NCBI RefSeq assembly: GCF_932526225.1
Contig: NC_064047.1
Span: 4,649,501-4,713,500, forward strand
DNA length: 64,000 nucleotides
Direction: 5' to 3'
Source of the DNA: Nematostella vectensis
Taxonomy: Eukaryota; Cnidaria; Anthozoa; Actiniaria; Edwardsiidae
Part shown: positions 12,584 to 25,821 of the stretch, in pieces
Layout: each line of letters starts with the position of its first letter
How positions within the stretch are numbered: position 1 is the first letter of the stretch
Made by a program: the position numbers and the translations under genes
Notes under the pieces: model-generated
Databases searched by the model: none
What the model was told of the DNA's origin: nothing
The model's input: only the letters and a program-made list of their open reading frames with translations

Positions 12584-13144
12584 TAAGGGAGTGTTCATTA
12601 AATACACAAAAGGGGGGGGGGGGGGGGGGGGGGGAGGTTGCAGGATTTTTTTTCCTCAATCAGTTATTTGCAGAATTTTTTTTTCCAAACCCCCACCCCA
12701 TCCTCCAAAGTCACATGGTCCGCCCCTGAGGACGCCTGTGAAAAAGTATACCTTTGTATATATTTGTTTTTGAATATTTTTATGTATAAAAAGGGATCCA
12801 ATGCCCAACGTATAAGACATTGGTATATCGTTTTGTGGATTTGCATGCTCCACTGTGGGTAAATCCAGTTGTTATATACTGAAAGCTGGAAGTATCTATA
12901 TTATGGTTTATAAAGACAAAAGTATTAAACATTGGTCATTTGGCTTAATATTCAATCTGTATTTTTGCTACTAACAAGATCATATCAGTAAAATTAAAGC
13001 TGAAAAGTACGGCTCCTAAGAGCCCCCCCTCCCTTTAGAGGACGTTTTTTTCGGAGCATCCCTCCTTTTGGTTGTTAAAAATATTCGAACCCCCACCCTT
13101 CAATAACCCCTCCCCCCCTTGGTGTATTTAATGAACACTTCCTA
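12584..13144. mobile_element. MITE-like element with TA target duplication, copy 1
   Basis: Terminal inverted repeats of roughly 30 bp: the left end starts TAAGGGAGTGTTCATTAAAT, and the right end is the reverse complement with few mismatches, ending GAACACTTCCTA. TA flanks both ends, as expected for Tc1/mariner-type insertion. A poly-G run follows the left repeat. No transposase is visible, so it is non-autonomous. Confidence 0.7.
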
Positions 13145-14040
13145 ACAACTTGAATTGGATTGAACCGTAGAAAATCGATTGACGTCTGGTGTCAAATGAG
13201 AGGCGCATGCGCACACGGATGGAAAACTTTTCTGACAAATCTAGCTTATAATGTGTCAACCAAGGTCTGATGTACAATATCCTATAGCTTATTTGTTAAA
13301 AATTTTTCCAGGAGCGAACAAGCACTTCGGAGAATAGTGAATTATACGGGTTCACCGTTGCGTTGCCATAGAGAAACAGCAATGTAAACACATGTTACAT
13401 TTTTTATAAAGTTCATCCCTAGCTGTATGGCATGGGCAAATAGTTTGATGGACCGATCCCTGTAGCAAAAGATACGAGTTGTGATTGACAGGATGGTTGG
13501 GAATTCGGAAAACTGTATCGCATCTCAAAAAATACCTCTTTCTGGTGCTTGCATCTAATCGAGGTAGATAAGGACGCTTTTGACAATTCTATTCCCTAAG
13601 AATTGTAAGATAAGTAATATGTAAGACTAACGGGAAAAATAGTGCTACACAACAACTCAACTTGTCCCGCAACAATCAGAAAAATACGATGTTCTTGTTT
13701 ATGATACACTTTTTGATTATGTTTATTTATAAGACCCATGTGTGCCCATATAATAGTTTAACATTAATAGTTAATATTTCATTTTTAACTTGAGCTTGTC
13801 ATTGCCATTTTCAAACAGCTGATTTCTTGCTGCCCTGAAAAAAAAAAGAGAAAGATGTCATTTAGCATGGACGACCAGTAACGGAAAAAAAAATAGATAT
13901 TTCGTTTCAAGTAAAATACAGAAGAAATCATACGCAGCTTTTAAGAAGCAGATTCTAGGTAGCGGCCCCTAGAGCCCGAGTTCAAAATGGCCGATTAATT
14001 AAGCTCGACTTTGTACCTGAAGTCCTTATTCTTTAACGTG
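13145..14040. other. Non-coding tail of repeat copy 1
   Basis: Moderately AT-rich sequence with no supported gene. It is followed by the GTT-rich tract that precedes the next lectin gene on the plus strand. A TTTATT near 13720 could serve as a distant polyadenylation signal for the minus-strand lectin gene of copy 2, but this is weak. Confidence 0.5.
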
Positions 14041-14058
14041 CTATTTGCTATTTGCTTG

Positions 14059-14495
14059 TTGTTGGTACAGTTGTTGTTCGTGGTTGTTGCTGTTGTTGTT
14101 GTTGTCTTCGTGGTTGTGCTGTTGTTGGTATAGTTGTTGTTCGTGGTTGTTGCTGTTGTTGTTGTTGTTTTCGTGGTTGTTGCTGTTGTTGGTATAGTTG
14201 TTGTTCGTTGTTGTTGCTGTTGTTTTCTTCGCGGTTGTTGGTACAGTTGTTGTTCGTGGTTGTTGCTGTTGTTGTTGTTGTCTTCGTGGTTGTGCTGTTG
14301 TTGGTATAGTTGTTGTTCGTTGTTGTTGCTGTTGTTTTCTTCGCGGTTGTTGGTACAGTTGTTGTTCGTGGTTGTTTTCTTCGCGGTTGTTGCTGTTGTT
14401 GGTACAGTTGTTGTTGTTTGTTTGTTTGCTTGTTTTGTTTGTTTGTTTGTTTGTTTGTTGTTGTTGTTGTTGTTGTTTTTTTTTGGGGGGGGGTT
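14059..14495. repeat. GTT-rich microsatellite, 3' of lectin gene copy 2
   Basis: Imperfect GTT/GTTCGTGGTT units, then GTTT units, a T run and a G run. It is longer and more complex than its counterpart at 27281-27576. It produces long low-complexity open frames on both strands. Confidence 0.9.
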
Positions 14496-14508
14496 GTCCG
14501 GACTTACC

Positions 14509-16337
14509 TTAGACACAATTGTATCTGATCTCGATGTACTTGTATGTGCCGACACACGGATCCCCGTACACCGAGTTCTTGGCCTGGAGTGTGCACGAGT
14601 TTTGCCCTTGGCACGCGGCAGTGATCGTCGCAGAGCTGGAGAAGCAATTCGTGGTTTGTATGGAAGCACTAGGGCAGGCTTCAGACCCGGGGGCTGTTCG
14701 ACCGTAGTTCGCGTACGAGACGTCAATTGTCTTACTGGCTGGGCACTGGATTGTACGAGTGTGGTGCTCGCATATTATGTCTGGTGAAGGATAAATGTGC
14801 AGGTGTTTCAGTTTGTTAGTGCGTCAGCTCATGAGGACGTCATCCCTGATTTAACACGCTCGAGGCATGGATATTATCATCTTTTTCTTCTGAAGCTGAT
14901 GTTATTAATATATGTATTAGGATTTTAAATGCGGAGCGCTTGCTGTAGGCTTTAAATAACAGGTAAAAAATAACTAATACATAGTAATGACGACGTTGAG
15001 ACCAAATTTGCAACGCTTTTCTATCATAACTTAAAAGTACTTAACTGCTTAAAAATAAATATCTTCAGAGGCGAACCATGAGATTTCAAAAATATTTTAA
15101 TTCGTTCCGCCATACTTTGTATAGGTCCCAATATCTCATTTTCCAGCCCACCTTTTTCAGCCCACATGCCCCCCCTCCCTTGCATCCCTAGAACTTGAAG
15201 AGGTAAAAAAAAAATACGTAGAGCTTACCTTTAAATCCGTTAATTCTGTATACTAAATTCGCCCAGTTCTCTCCAACGCCATTAACGCAATGAGATGATG
15301 CACCGTGCATGCTATATCTCGAGGCGGCCGAGACATCACTCCAACACTCGCCATAGAACTGAACACCAAACATGTCGGTGAAGCCTTCCTCAAAAGCCTC
15401 CCTCGCACATGCACTGATGACGTGGGTCATGTCAGGCCAAAGTGCCCACACTATTTCTGAGCGGTGGTTGTGGTAGAGGGTACGGAGCGAGCGGTTAGGG
15501 GCGTCTTCGTCATTGTAACATCCGACATGTCCGAGTGTGGCTGTTTTGCCATCTCCAATGCTCACCTCTATTTCACCCTAAAGTAAAGAACGATACATTT
15601 TGGTATAAATCGCAACCTCCTCTCTCCCACGAACACGTGTGTGTGTTCAAGCTAGGAGACAGCATAAACTGGCCTAGTCTCAGGGAAGTTAAAGCTGAAA
15701 TGAAGGAGTTTTCATAAAAAAAATCAAAGCATATAAGCAGAAGTGGAGTCTAAACGCTATAAAAGGAAAAAAAAAAGAAAAATATTGTAAAATATAAACA
15801 GTAATCAAAGTTACTGTTTTAGTTTTTAAAGTTTTTAAAATTTTGTGGCTTTTCGAAAATGCAACGCTCTTACACGTATGTTATCAAGAAGCAAAGGGAA
15901 ACATGTTTACTAGAAGGAAAGGGAAAAAAGCAAGAAGCAAAGGGAAACATGTTAACAAGAAGCAAAGGGATACAAAAAGAAGGAAAGGGAAACATGTTAA
16001 CAAGAGGGAAAGGGAAACAATTTAACAAGAAGCAAAGTGAAAAAACGTCAACAAGAAGCAAGGGGAAACATGTTAACAAGAAGGAAAGAGGAACACGTTA
16101 ACAAGAAGCAAATGGAAACATGTCAAACAGAAGCAAATTAAACATGTAAAAAGAAAAATGAGGAACACGTTAACAAGAAGCAAAGGGAAACACGTTTACA
16201 AGAAGCAAAAGAAAAGCAAGAAGCAAATGGAAACGGGTTAATAAGAAGCAAACGGAAACATGTACCGTTCCATAGACGGAGATCAAAACAGAGGCGAACA
16301 CAGCGCCAAGCGCTACCAAAACAATCCTCGAGGCCAT
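14509..16337 (-). CDS. Secreted SUEL/Gal-lectin domain protein, copy 2 (exons 16266-16337, 15229-15577, 14509-14780)
   Basis: Second copy of the 230-residue secreted lectin, joined (minus strand) 16266-16337, 15229-15577, 14509-14780, with the same exon lengths (72, 349, 272 nt) and phases as copy 1. By eye, the predicted protein differs from copy 1 at two places: Ser for Thr at residue 20 in the signal peptide, and Phe for Val at residue 187 in the lectin domain, next to Cys186. The eight lectin cysteines, YGR and DPC, and the four cysteines of the GCYxD/FGVQFYGECW domain are all retained. No disabling change is seen. Intron 1 carries a shorter minisatellite (about 370 bp). Function is inferred from the SUEL domain. 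Confidence 0.85.
15893..16264. repeat. Minisatellite filling lectin intron 1, copy 2
   Basis: Same unit family as 1536-2430 but about 520 bp shorter. It again abuts the 5' splice site of the lectin gene. Confidence 0.9.
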
Positions 16338-16412
16338 GTTGTTGTGCAGGGTGTATAACTGAACTGGGTGTGACACTGTCAGGACACGGTGAAACGGTTA
16401 GGAATGGGACGT

Positions 16413-16420
16413 CTTATATA
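16413..16420 (-). promoter_or_regulatory. TATA box of lectin gene copy 2
   Basis: TATATAAG on the minus strand, at the same distance from the ATG as in copy 1. Confidence 0.55.
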
Positions 16421-19400
16421 GGTTACATTGGTCATTCACAAAGTCATTTGTATGATTAATTTTGACGGCCAGCTTTTCTCGTTAGCTTCATTTTCGCTCA
16501 TAGATTACAGATTTATCATTGGTAACTGAATGGTACATGACATTAATTCTATTATTTTCATTTCTGATATAATCCGATGAAAAAAAAAGTCGAATACAGA
16601 CAAAATGAACACCAAGTTTTAGTGGATAACGCAGCCCTAGCGCCTTCATCGGTTAAAATTCCTAATAATCCAGGTATTGAAGAAGATACTCAGACGTTGG
16701 CAGGCGAACCCAGGTTTGATATCATTTAGCTAATGTTTTACCGCCATTCTTGTTTCCATGGGAACGCGAGTGATAGATAAAAATTCAATTAGAAATAATT
16801 ATGACACTAAGGTAGATTTTTTTGGTATCGTCAAGTTTCTTTTTATTTATTTATTTTTTTACAGATTTTATTTGCAAACGGAATTGAAATGTTTTTTTTT
16901 GCGGTGGCAGAAAGGGCGAGGCTTCTCATCGTGTGCTCGCGCCACTTGAGATAACATCACACTCAACTTGAAACGGTGTTGTGCTCTTTGCGCGCTCATC
17001 TCAGAAAGGAATTAAGCATTATGACTATCATCAACATTAGAAAACAGTCCATTCAAAATATAAAAGAAAAAAAAAACAAGGTAATACAAACATCTTCTAG
17101 AGTAGGTAAAAAAGGCCTAATACCTGACGAATCAAATCTTTGTTTTTTTCTTAAAAATATATAATTAGTTTTATTCAGTTGAGACTGCTAGTGTAAACTT
17201 GTGGGTTTTTGTCATGCCTTCTTTTACAAATTTCAGATTTAAAAGTCTTTTAAATTTAGAATATAGTTTAACAGGGTGCTAAGTGTGGTTAAGGGCCAGT
17301 AGGGTTAAAGATACACAAAATACATGGGCCACTATGGATAATCACACACTTAACCTTGGAAAAGCTCTCATTAATTTGTATCCACTTCTGTGCCACAACA
17401 AAATTACCGACAAATACACAAGAAAGCTCGATGTAACGAAGGCTATTTGTCGTCATGCTTCATAAAGATTCAAGAACTTCTCCTCGGTCGTGATGTTATT
17501 ATCTCACTTTACACTCAGACATGTCTCTGTGTGCGTCTTTTATTTCAAAGCCCTTAAAAATATTTCCGAGATTTCTTGCTTTCATCACGACTCACGACTC
17601 TATCGTTTTGGGTTGTTTATTTGTGTAGTTTAAGAAAAACTACACAACGATAACCTTTACGGTAAAATAAGTTATCATCTATGCAAGAACTGTAGGCAGA
17701 AACCCATTGTCCTGATAATGCTAAACTTCCCCACATGGAATTTTTTGTACCAAACACACAGAAAGAGTAGTGGTCTGTATTCAGACATTTTATGCACTAG
17801 TCATTTGGAACCCCCACCCTCATGGTCCCGGAGAAGTGTGGGGTTAAGGTGGCAGTTTAGAGCACTTTTGAACGAGAATCTGTCCCGATGGGGTGGGGGA
17901 ATTGACAGTTTTTGACTCTAAGACTTATCCCCACCGTGGGGGTTTGGGACAAGTTAATAGTGTCAAAAATATCATGTTGGTTTCTGGCTTGAGACTCTTC
18001 TGTAGCAAGCAATTCCATGTATCAGCGTGTGGCATGCTGCACGGAGACATGTGCAAAAACGAATATTGAAAAAAAATAATGCCAGATGAATATGATTTAT
18101 TTTACCATCTTTTTTTGTAACTGTTATCTTCATAGTAATTGGTACAAATGTACTCGCTGAAGTGTACTGGCTTTGAAAGATAAAAAAAGCTTATTTCAGA
18201 TGACTTGCTGTCGGGTAGTTGCCTATAATTTGCATCCCAAGGGGTAGGGGCATTAAACTGCTGTTTTGTCCCGAGGGGGTGGGGGCTTCTCTCGGTTTTG
18301 TACAGGGTCAAAGTCTAACCCCCCACCCTTCCCCGGGTGCGGACACCAACTCATTTTTTTTTTTTATCGGAGTGGACCTTTTAGTTGAGTGAAGGGTTAT
18401 TCCGAATAAAGGAATTATAAATCTGGGGAAATAAATGAAATTGTAGGGATTAGAGTACCGTGGGGCATGTCCCCAAGCCCCCTAACATGTGCTTAGAAAT
18501 TACATTTTTATAAGGACATTTGCGGATTGGCGCATCCCCCCTCAAACAGCGTTTTCAACGCAATATAATCTTGTAATGGAAGACAATTATCTCTGGCGTC
18601 TTTCTCATTATTCGCATTTTTCGCCTACTCGGTCTTCTAGAATAAAGGTCCAGTTTTGGTTGCTCCGCTCCGTTATCGTCACATGCAACAAATTTTAGAT
18701 GCAATTATAGATCTTGTTGATAGGTTTTATGTTGCGGTGGACAAATTATTACTTGCACTACTTCAGCTCATCACACAATATTTAGCTAGCCCATTAATAG
18801 CAGTATAATACAAAAAACACCCAACGTTATCAAACTTCACATAGAAACGGCTTTTTTTGCTAAAATTGATGTAGATTTGTTGTCTTATGGAAAATCAAAA
18901 TTTGTATAATGTATTCATTGGAGGTTCTGTATTTCGTGGTGGTTAATAGAAATGTGTCAGAAAACAGAATATGGATTTGGTTTCCTTGTAGAGCGAATAA
19001 AATCTTCAAAAAGATACGAGCATCAACATTACTGTCAGAAGCGATACCTCGTCTCGTCTCGCGCGACCTATAAGGTAAAGTTGGAAATTCGATAAAATGA
19101 TTACAGCAAAATGTGTATTGTTCAGTCCCCGCCAAGTATAAACTAAAACAATTATTCTCCTCAGGCTCAGCGAATAGCGGTGGATAGTCCCCGAGACGGA
19201 AAGCTTTAATTAAAGAAATTAAAGAATAATTGTTTAATATAGAGATATATGGTGGACCAAGCATGGAAACGAGGCTTGTGTCGGACAAGCAGCTCGATTA
19301 TCAATGGCGAGTTTCGCCTCATTCTCGCGCCTCGTTGCTCTGACCTTCACCCCACGCCATGGTTCCCCGTGTATGTAAGTTTGTAAGACCATCTTTATTG

Positions 19401-21317
19401 AAATTACACTCGTGTGCATTATTTCAGCGATTAGGCGCACCGTATTAGGGGCAGTCGGTCAGCGATTAGCGCCTTCGATCGCACACACAAATATTCCAAA
19501 ATATTCAGTGCCTCGTTTGTTAAACGATAAAACGCGCAAGAGCGCTCTGATAAGAATTGGAAATTGAAATACATTTTGGAGGGAAACGGAAATGCATAGA
19601 AAGGGTGCGATAAGTGGGTCGTGTTGGGCTGAGAGGAAGAAAATTAAAAGCGTCATTCGGTGACTTTATTACTCCTTTTTTATTGTATAACACTTGATTA
19701 TCACAATTTCTTCATTGGATTACGTTACCTTTAAATTTATCTCATTTCACATCATTGTTCACTCTCGTTTTACACTCACCTATGCCAATTTCGGTTCGCA
19801 ACGACGCTTTATATTTCCCCTGTAACAAATAACAAAACTTATTAAGTAAAGGAACACCAGATGCCTGAGAAATTATAAAGAAGGAAATATGTTTTTTTAG
19901 AGACAATGAAGTTGGTACTAGACACAGTGAACAGATTTAAAGAAAGCCAATCATGCAGCCATTTTATGCTTCCGTTCAATGGCGAGTCACAAAAAGCATC
20001 CATTTCCATCGGCTACCTCAAGCGAGTAACCAATATATTTTCAATCAAATATCACCAATAATGTTTCAGGCTTCATTTGTAGTTTTTTTTTTGGAGTTAC
20101 CCTGCAAATAAACCATTGTATTTTCAATAATAAGCAACAACAAAAGAGTCTGAAGAACATTCTTTAATTTTACCTTTTTTTGTATGCCTTTTGTATGCGT
20201 CTTTACACTGATAGATGCACAGTGTACAGTGTTACACAGATAGATGCACATAATTTTTTATCTAGTAGGGCTAGGCATTGCAAATTGGTGACTTTTCCCA
20301 AAATTTATTTGGGATCAGTTTGGGGTAAACAAATTTTTGATATGTGTAGCCTGGTAACCATGGCAACCAAGTTTTGAGACATAGGTTTAATGAAAATAAG
20401 GCAAAACGCTTTAAGTAGTTAAGATCAACTATTAATACGACGTGTTTTGAAAAAAACACAATAAAAATTTACTTTTCTTTTTAGGGGGGGAGGGATGGTG
20501 TTTTTTTGTCAATTTTTGACCTCAAAATAGTGCTTGTAAAAATACCAAAAAAACATTCATATCCCCCTGAAATCATTAATATAACTTGAAACGAAGATTG
20601 AATACTGTCAAAAAGCTTTACATTTCGCTACCAAGTTTTTATTGATTAAAATCAATAAGTTTTATTAAATCCAATATGGCGGCTCCAAGATGGTGGATGC
20701 TGATGTCACAGAATTATCAAAAATCGCAGATTTTTTAAAACTAACATCTGAATTTGGCAAAACACTTTTGATACTCCTCTATTGTAAATAAAAAGTAAAA
20801 AAACCTTTTTGGAAAAGATATTTAAATTATTACTTTAATTAAGAGTTCGCAAACTTATGCTATATTAAATGTACCATGCCAATCAATGACGTCACAGATG
20901 TCATATATTGTTGTCATAGAAACAGTGTCCTTAATAATATATGTCTACTGCAATATAATAAGATTATCGAAAAAAAGACATACAGAAATACATATCTGAA
21001 AAAAACAGAAATATTGCACGTTTCTGCTCATTTAAGTGACTTCACCGTAACGTCACAAAGACAATTATTTTGAAGAATATCGGTGGCTTATTGAATACGA
21101 AGTGATTATGATAACTTATTTGGATTTGGGATGTTCTATGCAAAAGTTTCGAAAGATAGGCTATTTATAACCATATTTTGTTCCTCTTTGTCAGATAATG
21201 ATTCAGCGATTTTTGTCGTTGTATCAATTAAAGTAGATTAGATTTGCCGTTTTATCGGGCAAATTTTCAAAAAGGTGCTGTTAATGTATATGATGATTGC
21301 GGTTGTCATGGAAACAT
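16421..21317. other. Non-coding stretch between lectin gene and broken paralogue, copy 2
   Basis: Counterpart of 2587-7728. No frame is conserved across the three copies. It lacks the C-rich/telomere-like block and the direct repeat seen in copy 1, and reads through cleanly at about 21110-21220. Confidence 0.6.
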
Positions 21318-22005
21318 ACCTGAGATGCATTTGTAGTGGACTTCCAGGTACTTGTATGCACTGAGAAATGGGTCGCCTAACATCCACTTCTTCGCCTAAA
21401 GCGTGCACGAGTTTTTCCCTTGACACTTCTCACGGATTGACGCAGAGCTGAGCCAGAAGGAATCACTCAATCACTCAATATTTAATTATTCGCACTTCCT
21501 CTGTATTTTTTATAAAGTTTGTTTGTTTATTTAAGCTTTTTAAATGTTTTTTAAATTATATTCTAACTTAAATATTGATATATGCAATGAAGTGCCTAGT
21601 ACCTAAATTAACTTGTGTACGTCCGTAGTTGCAATACGAGATATCTATCTTGTGGCTTGAAGGGCACTTAACATGGTATACCAGGTCGTCTCGCAAAGAA
21701 TAGCTGATTTGATTAGAGTCAATGATGTACTTTAAAATAACTATTTGGAGAGGTATAGAAAAGCGGTACTTACCTTTTAGTGAGGTGATTTCGTACACAA
21801 AATTCGTCCTGTGCTTCTCAACGTCATGCTCACAGCTGTTTGATGCTCCGTGCATGTTGTATTGTATTGCTGCCCGCACATCCCTCCAGCACTTCCCATA
21901 GAACTGAACACCGAATATGCCAGAGAATAAGCGGTTGGCCTTATTTGCGCACGCCTTGATGACTTCCGAAGAATTTCTGTGTGAATAATCCAGGCGAGTT
22001 CGCAT
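21318..22005 (-). pseudogene. Broken SUEL-lectin paralogue, copy 2
   Basis: Same structure and same lesions as 7729-8416: no signal peptide or GCYxD segment, first lectin cysteine read as Tyr, AT-rich insertion inside the lectin domain, in-frame TAG, and DPF in place of DPC. Small substitutions (for example NANRLFSGIFG-like residues in the middle) are private to this copy. Confidence 0.8.
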
Positions 22006-22231
22006 GGACCTTCAAATATTATCCTTTTTCCATGTCATACCTATCATTGCGCACCCCGTCCCCCCCCCCCCCCCCCAATCCCCTCTTCGGGTTAGGAGCA
22101 AATGGCTGAAGTCATCATATGGTAAATGTCCCCATTTTCTTGTCCCCCTGCCCCCACCCCACCCGCCCCCCTTTGGGTTAGGAGCAAATGGGTGAGGTCG
22201 TAAGGGTACATCATTGAAAACAGTCACCAGA

Positions 22232-23830
22232 TGGTAAAAGCTACAGAGAACTATAGTACCAAAGCTATAGAGAACTATAGTACCGAAGCTACAGAGAACT
22301 ATAGTACCAAAGCTACAGAGAACTATAGTACCAAAGCTACAGAGAACTATAGTACCAAAGCTACAGAGAACTATAGTACCAAAGCTATAGAGAACTATAG
22401 TACCAAAGCTACAGAGAACTATAGTACCAAAGCTACAGAGAACTATAGTACCTAAGCTACAGAGAACTATAGTACCAAAGCTACAGAGAACTATAGTAAC
22501 AAAGCTATAGAGAACTAGCTATGGTTACCAAAACTACAGCGAACTATTACAAAAGCTACAGAGAACTATAGTACCAAAGCTACAGAGAGCTATAGTACCA
22601 AAGCTATAGAGAACTATAGTACCAAAGCTACAGAGAACTATAGTACCAAAGCTACAGAGAACTATAGTACCAAAGCTACAGAGAACTATAGTAACAAAGC
22701 TACAGAGAACTATAGTACCAAAGCTATAGAGAACTATAGTACCACAGCTATAGAGAACTATAGTACCAAAGCTACAGAGAACTATAGTACCAAAGCTACA
22801 GAGAACTATAGTACCAAAGCTATAGAGAACTATAGTACCAAAGCTATAGAGAACTATAGTACCAAAGCTCGGAGAACTATAGTACCAAAGCTACAGAGAA
22901 CTATAGTACCAAAGCTACAGAGAACTATAGTACCAAAGCTATAGAGAACTATAGTACCAAAGCTACAGAGAACTTTTATAGTACCAAAGCTATAGAGAAC
23001 TATAGTACCAAAGCTACAAAGAACTATAGTACCAAAGCTACAGAGAACTACAGTAACAAAGCTACAAAGAACTATAGTACCAAAGCTACAGAAAACTATA
23101 GTACCAAAGCTATAGAGAACTACAGTAACAAAGCTATAGAGAACTATAGTACCAAAGCTACAGAGAACTATATTACCAAAGCTAGAGAGAACTATAGTAC
23201 CAAAGCTACAGAGAACTATAGTACCAAAGCTACAGAGAACTACAGTAACAAAGCTATAGAGAACTATAGTACCAAAGCTACAGAGAACTATAATACCAAA
23301 GCTACAAAGAACTACAGTAACAAAGCTATAGAGAACTATAGTACCAAAGCTACAGAGAACTATATTACCAAAGCTAGAGAGAACTATAGTACCAAAGCTA
23401 CAGAGAAATATAGTACCAAAGTTACAGAGAACTATATTACCAAAGCTACAGAGAACTATAGTACCAAAGCTACAGAGAACTATAGTATCAAAGCTACAGA
23501 GAACTATAGTACCAAAGCTACAGAGAACTATAGTACCAAAGCTACAGAGAACTATAGTACCAAAGCTACAGAGAACTATAGCACCAAAGCTACAGAGAAC
23601 TATAGTACCAAAGCTGCAGAGAACTATAGTACCAAAGCTACAGAGAACTATAGTACCGAAGCTACAGAGAACTAGAGTACCAAAGCTACAGAGAACTATA
23701 GTACCAAAGCTGCAGAGAACTATAGTACCAAAGCTACAGAGAACTATAGTACCAAAGCTGCAGAGAACTATAGTACCAAAGCTACAGAGAACTATAGTAC
23801 CAAAGCTACAGAGAACTATAGTACCAAATC
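22232..23830. repeat. 24-bp satellite, copy 2
   Basis: About 1.6 kb of the same 24-bp units as 8635-10312, with the same variant classes. It ends at a truncated unit fused to sequence that in copy 1 lies at about 10590. It contains the longest spurious open frame of the window (minus strand, VLCSFGTI repeats). Confidence 0.95.
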
Positions 23831-25821
23831 TAGCACCGAGCGGCAAATCCTCTCTGATCAAACGTCGTTTCGTGCTAAGACGTAGTAAGCGATTTCCCTC
23901 CCCTCCCATCCATGAGGTATATAGTTACTTAGTATTCCACTGCTTATCAGTGTGACGGGTGCCCAGTGTGGGACAGTGACATGGTTGCCATGGTTACCAA
24001 GCGCAGCAATCTCCATTGGGCACCCACCCGCCAACTCATCTAGTGTTCATGAGTTTAAACAAAGGTAAATGGACTCGAATGTCTTATGATATAATTCAAG
24101 TATTTAGAATAACCAAGGGAAAATACAAAACAACAGTGGCTAAGTCTAAATCTCCTATCGGATAGAAACATAAGAGTTCAGGGACTCATGCCAGAAATAG
24201 GTCAATGGTACAAACAATGTATTCAAGGACTCCTGACTAAGCCTGTTAGATTATAACACTGTAAGATTATATAAAGTACATTTACTTAAATGAATAAACA
24301 ATCATTTGTTGCATTATTAACCATACCTAAGTATTACTCTACTGGTTTGTGACATTGTTAACAAATGACTCATTACTGGGTTCATTTAAAGGGTCTAATC
24401 TTTGTTCTTTTCCTCCATCACATTAAGCTTTCACTGTGTTAAGACATGTATGGCACAAGAAACTCAGATTTTTCTGCAATCACCACCTTTGAATTAATAA
24501 AGATATATATATATATAATCTTGAGTTGCATTGTAAATGCCATATCATAACACTGATTAGGGCAAAAAAGAATTTTCTGAATTTTATTACAATGCTAGCT
24601 GTACGTAAATGTGCCTTCTCTATGCTAGTTATGCTCTCTACTCCCCAAAGGCAAAGCGTTTTGGTAGAATTTTGCAAAAGATAAGGGGTAAATTTGCTGT
24701 TACACCAAAAGTGAGCCATAAAAACAATATAAATTGTTTTCATTGTTCACGGCATTTGTTATTTTACGTGCAAAGTAAGCAAAAATATCTATTTATGCTT
24801 TCATATTTTTTAGCAAACACAGTTTTTGGAGACAAAGGAGAGGGGTATAGAATACCGGACATGGAATTAGGACATTATTTCAGTAATTAAGCTACCAGGC
24901 GCAAAAACACTACGAAGACAACGTATAAGCTTAACTTCTAGTTTTTTAATGCAAATATTAACCAGAAAACATATAATGACATTCAATGAGGGATAGAGGT
25001 TTGATTTTAGAAAAGAAAAGCTTATCGAAAGGAAACAACATGTGTTTTAAAAACTAAACAGAAGCCTTTATGAAAAAACACAAAATGGCGATTTATATAT
25101 AGTAGACAGTTCTCATCAGCTGATTCAAATATCTACTTCCGAATAGACCAAGCAAATTGAGGTAAATACCTTTAGCTCATTCTTGAGTGTCCAGGTCACA
25201 AATAAGGTCTTGAGACTTGATTGACTGCAAGTTTGAAGTTTACACGGGTCTCAACGCGACGCTAATGTACAACACAGCGAAATTTTCCGTAATCATTCCG
25301 AGTTTAACACGACTTTTCACAATAACTTGATAGAGAATAAAGCTATGGTGAAATTTACAGTAATAGAATCGCGAATCTGGCATTTTCCACTGCACAAATA
25401 ATATGGATCTGAGAGGTGGAATTACAAAATCCAAGATGGCGACCATGACAGAGTTTGCAGTGTAGAGCTGTGCATTCCTTCTGCGGTAACTAGGCCAGCG
25501 ATGACGAAATGAGGGGAGGCTAGATTAGCATAGATACTTCGCGTAAGAAAAAGGCCTGAGTAAGGTCGCAGCAAGTACACTAAAAAAATACACACACAGT
25601 GGTGGATGGACTTCCTGGGCATTGCACAATAATGCACGTTGTTAGGAAAGACGACGAAAAAAAAAAAAACAGTTGCATTTTACAACTGGGCTACCACAGG
25701 TATCCCAGTAACAAACAACGCAAAAACCCAGAGGCGTGAATCGTTTTAACGATTTTACTTTAAAAGTACTAAAACCAAAAGAACGAAAACTTTGCTAGCA
25801 TTTTACTTTTTTTTTGCAAAC
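23831..25821. other. Non-coding stretch after satellite, copy 2
   Basis: Counterpart of about 10590-12583. No supported gene; an AT microsatellite lies near 24503-24520. Confidence 0.55.

Larger units (their letters stand above)
1..14040. repeat. Tandem segmental repeat, copy 1 (start cut by window edge)
   Basis: First of three head-to-tail copies of a 13-14 kb segment. Base 141 corresponds to 14496 in copy 2 and 27577 in copy 3, and identity looks very high by eye along the whole length. Order on the plus strand: GTT-rich tract, SUEL-lectin gene (minus strand), long non-coding stretch, broken lectin paralogue (minus strand), 24-bp satellite, non-coding tail with a MITE. Exact junctions cannot be fixed because the window opens inside a copy; the end given is where the next GTT-rich tract begins. 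Confidence 0.9.

Noticed and set aside
14134..14787. Long plus-strand open frame through the GTT-rich tract into the lectin exon region
   Set aside because: The first part is microsatellite and the second is antisense to the SUEL lectin exon, which has clear domain evidence on the minus strand.
22854..23909. Open frame of 351 codons on the minus strand with octapeptide repeats
   Set aside because: It lies entirely within the 24-bp satellite; the frame is a by-product of a period divisible by three, and similar frames exist on the opposite strand.
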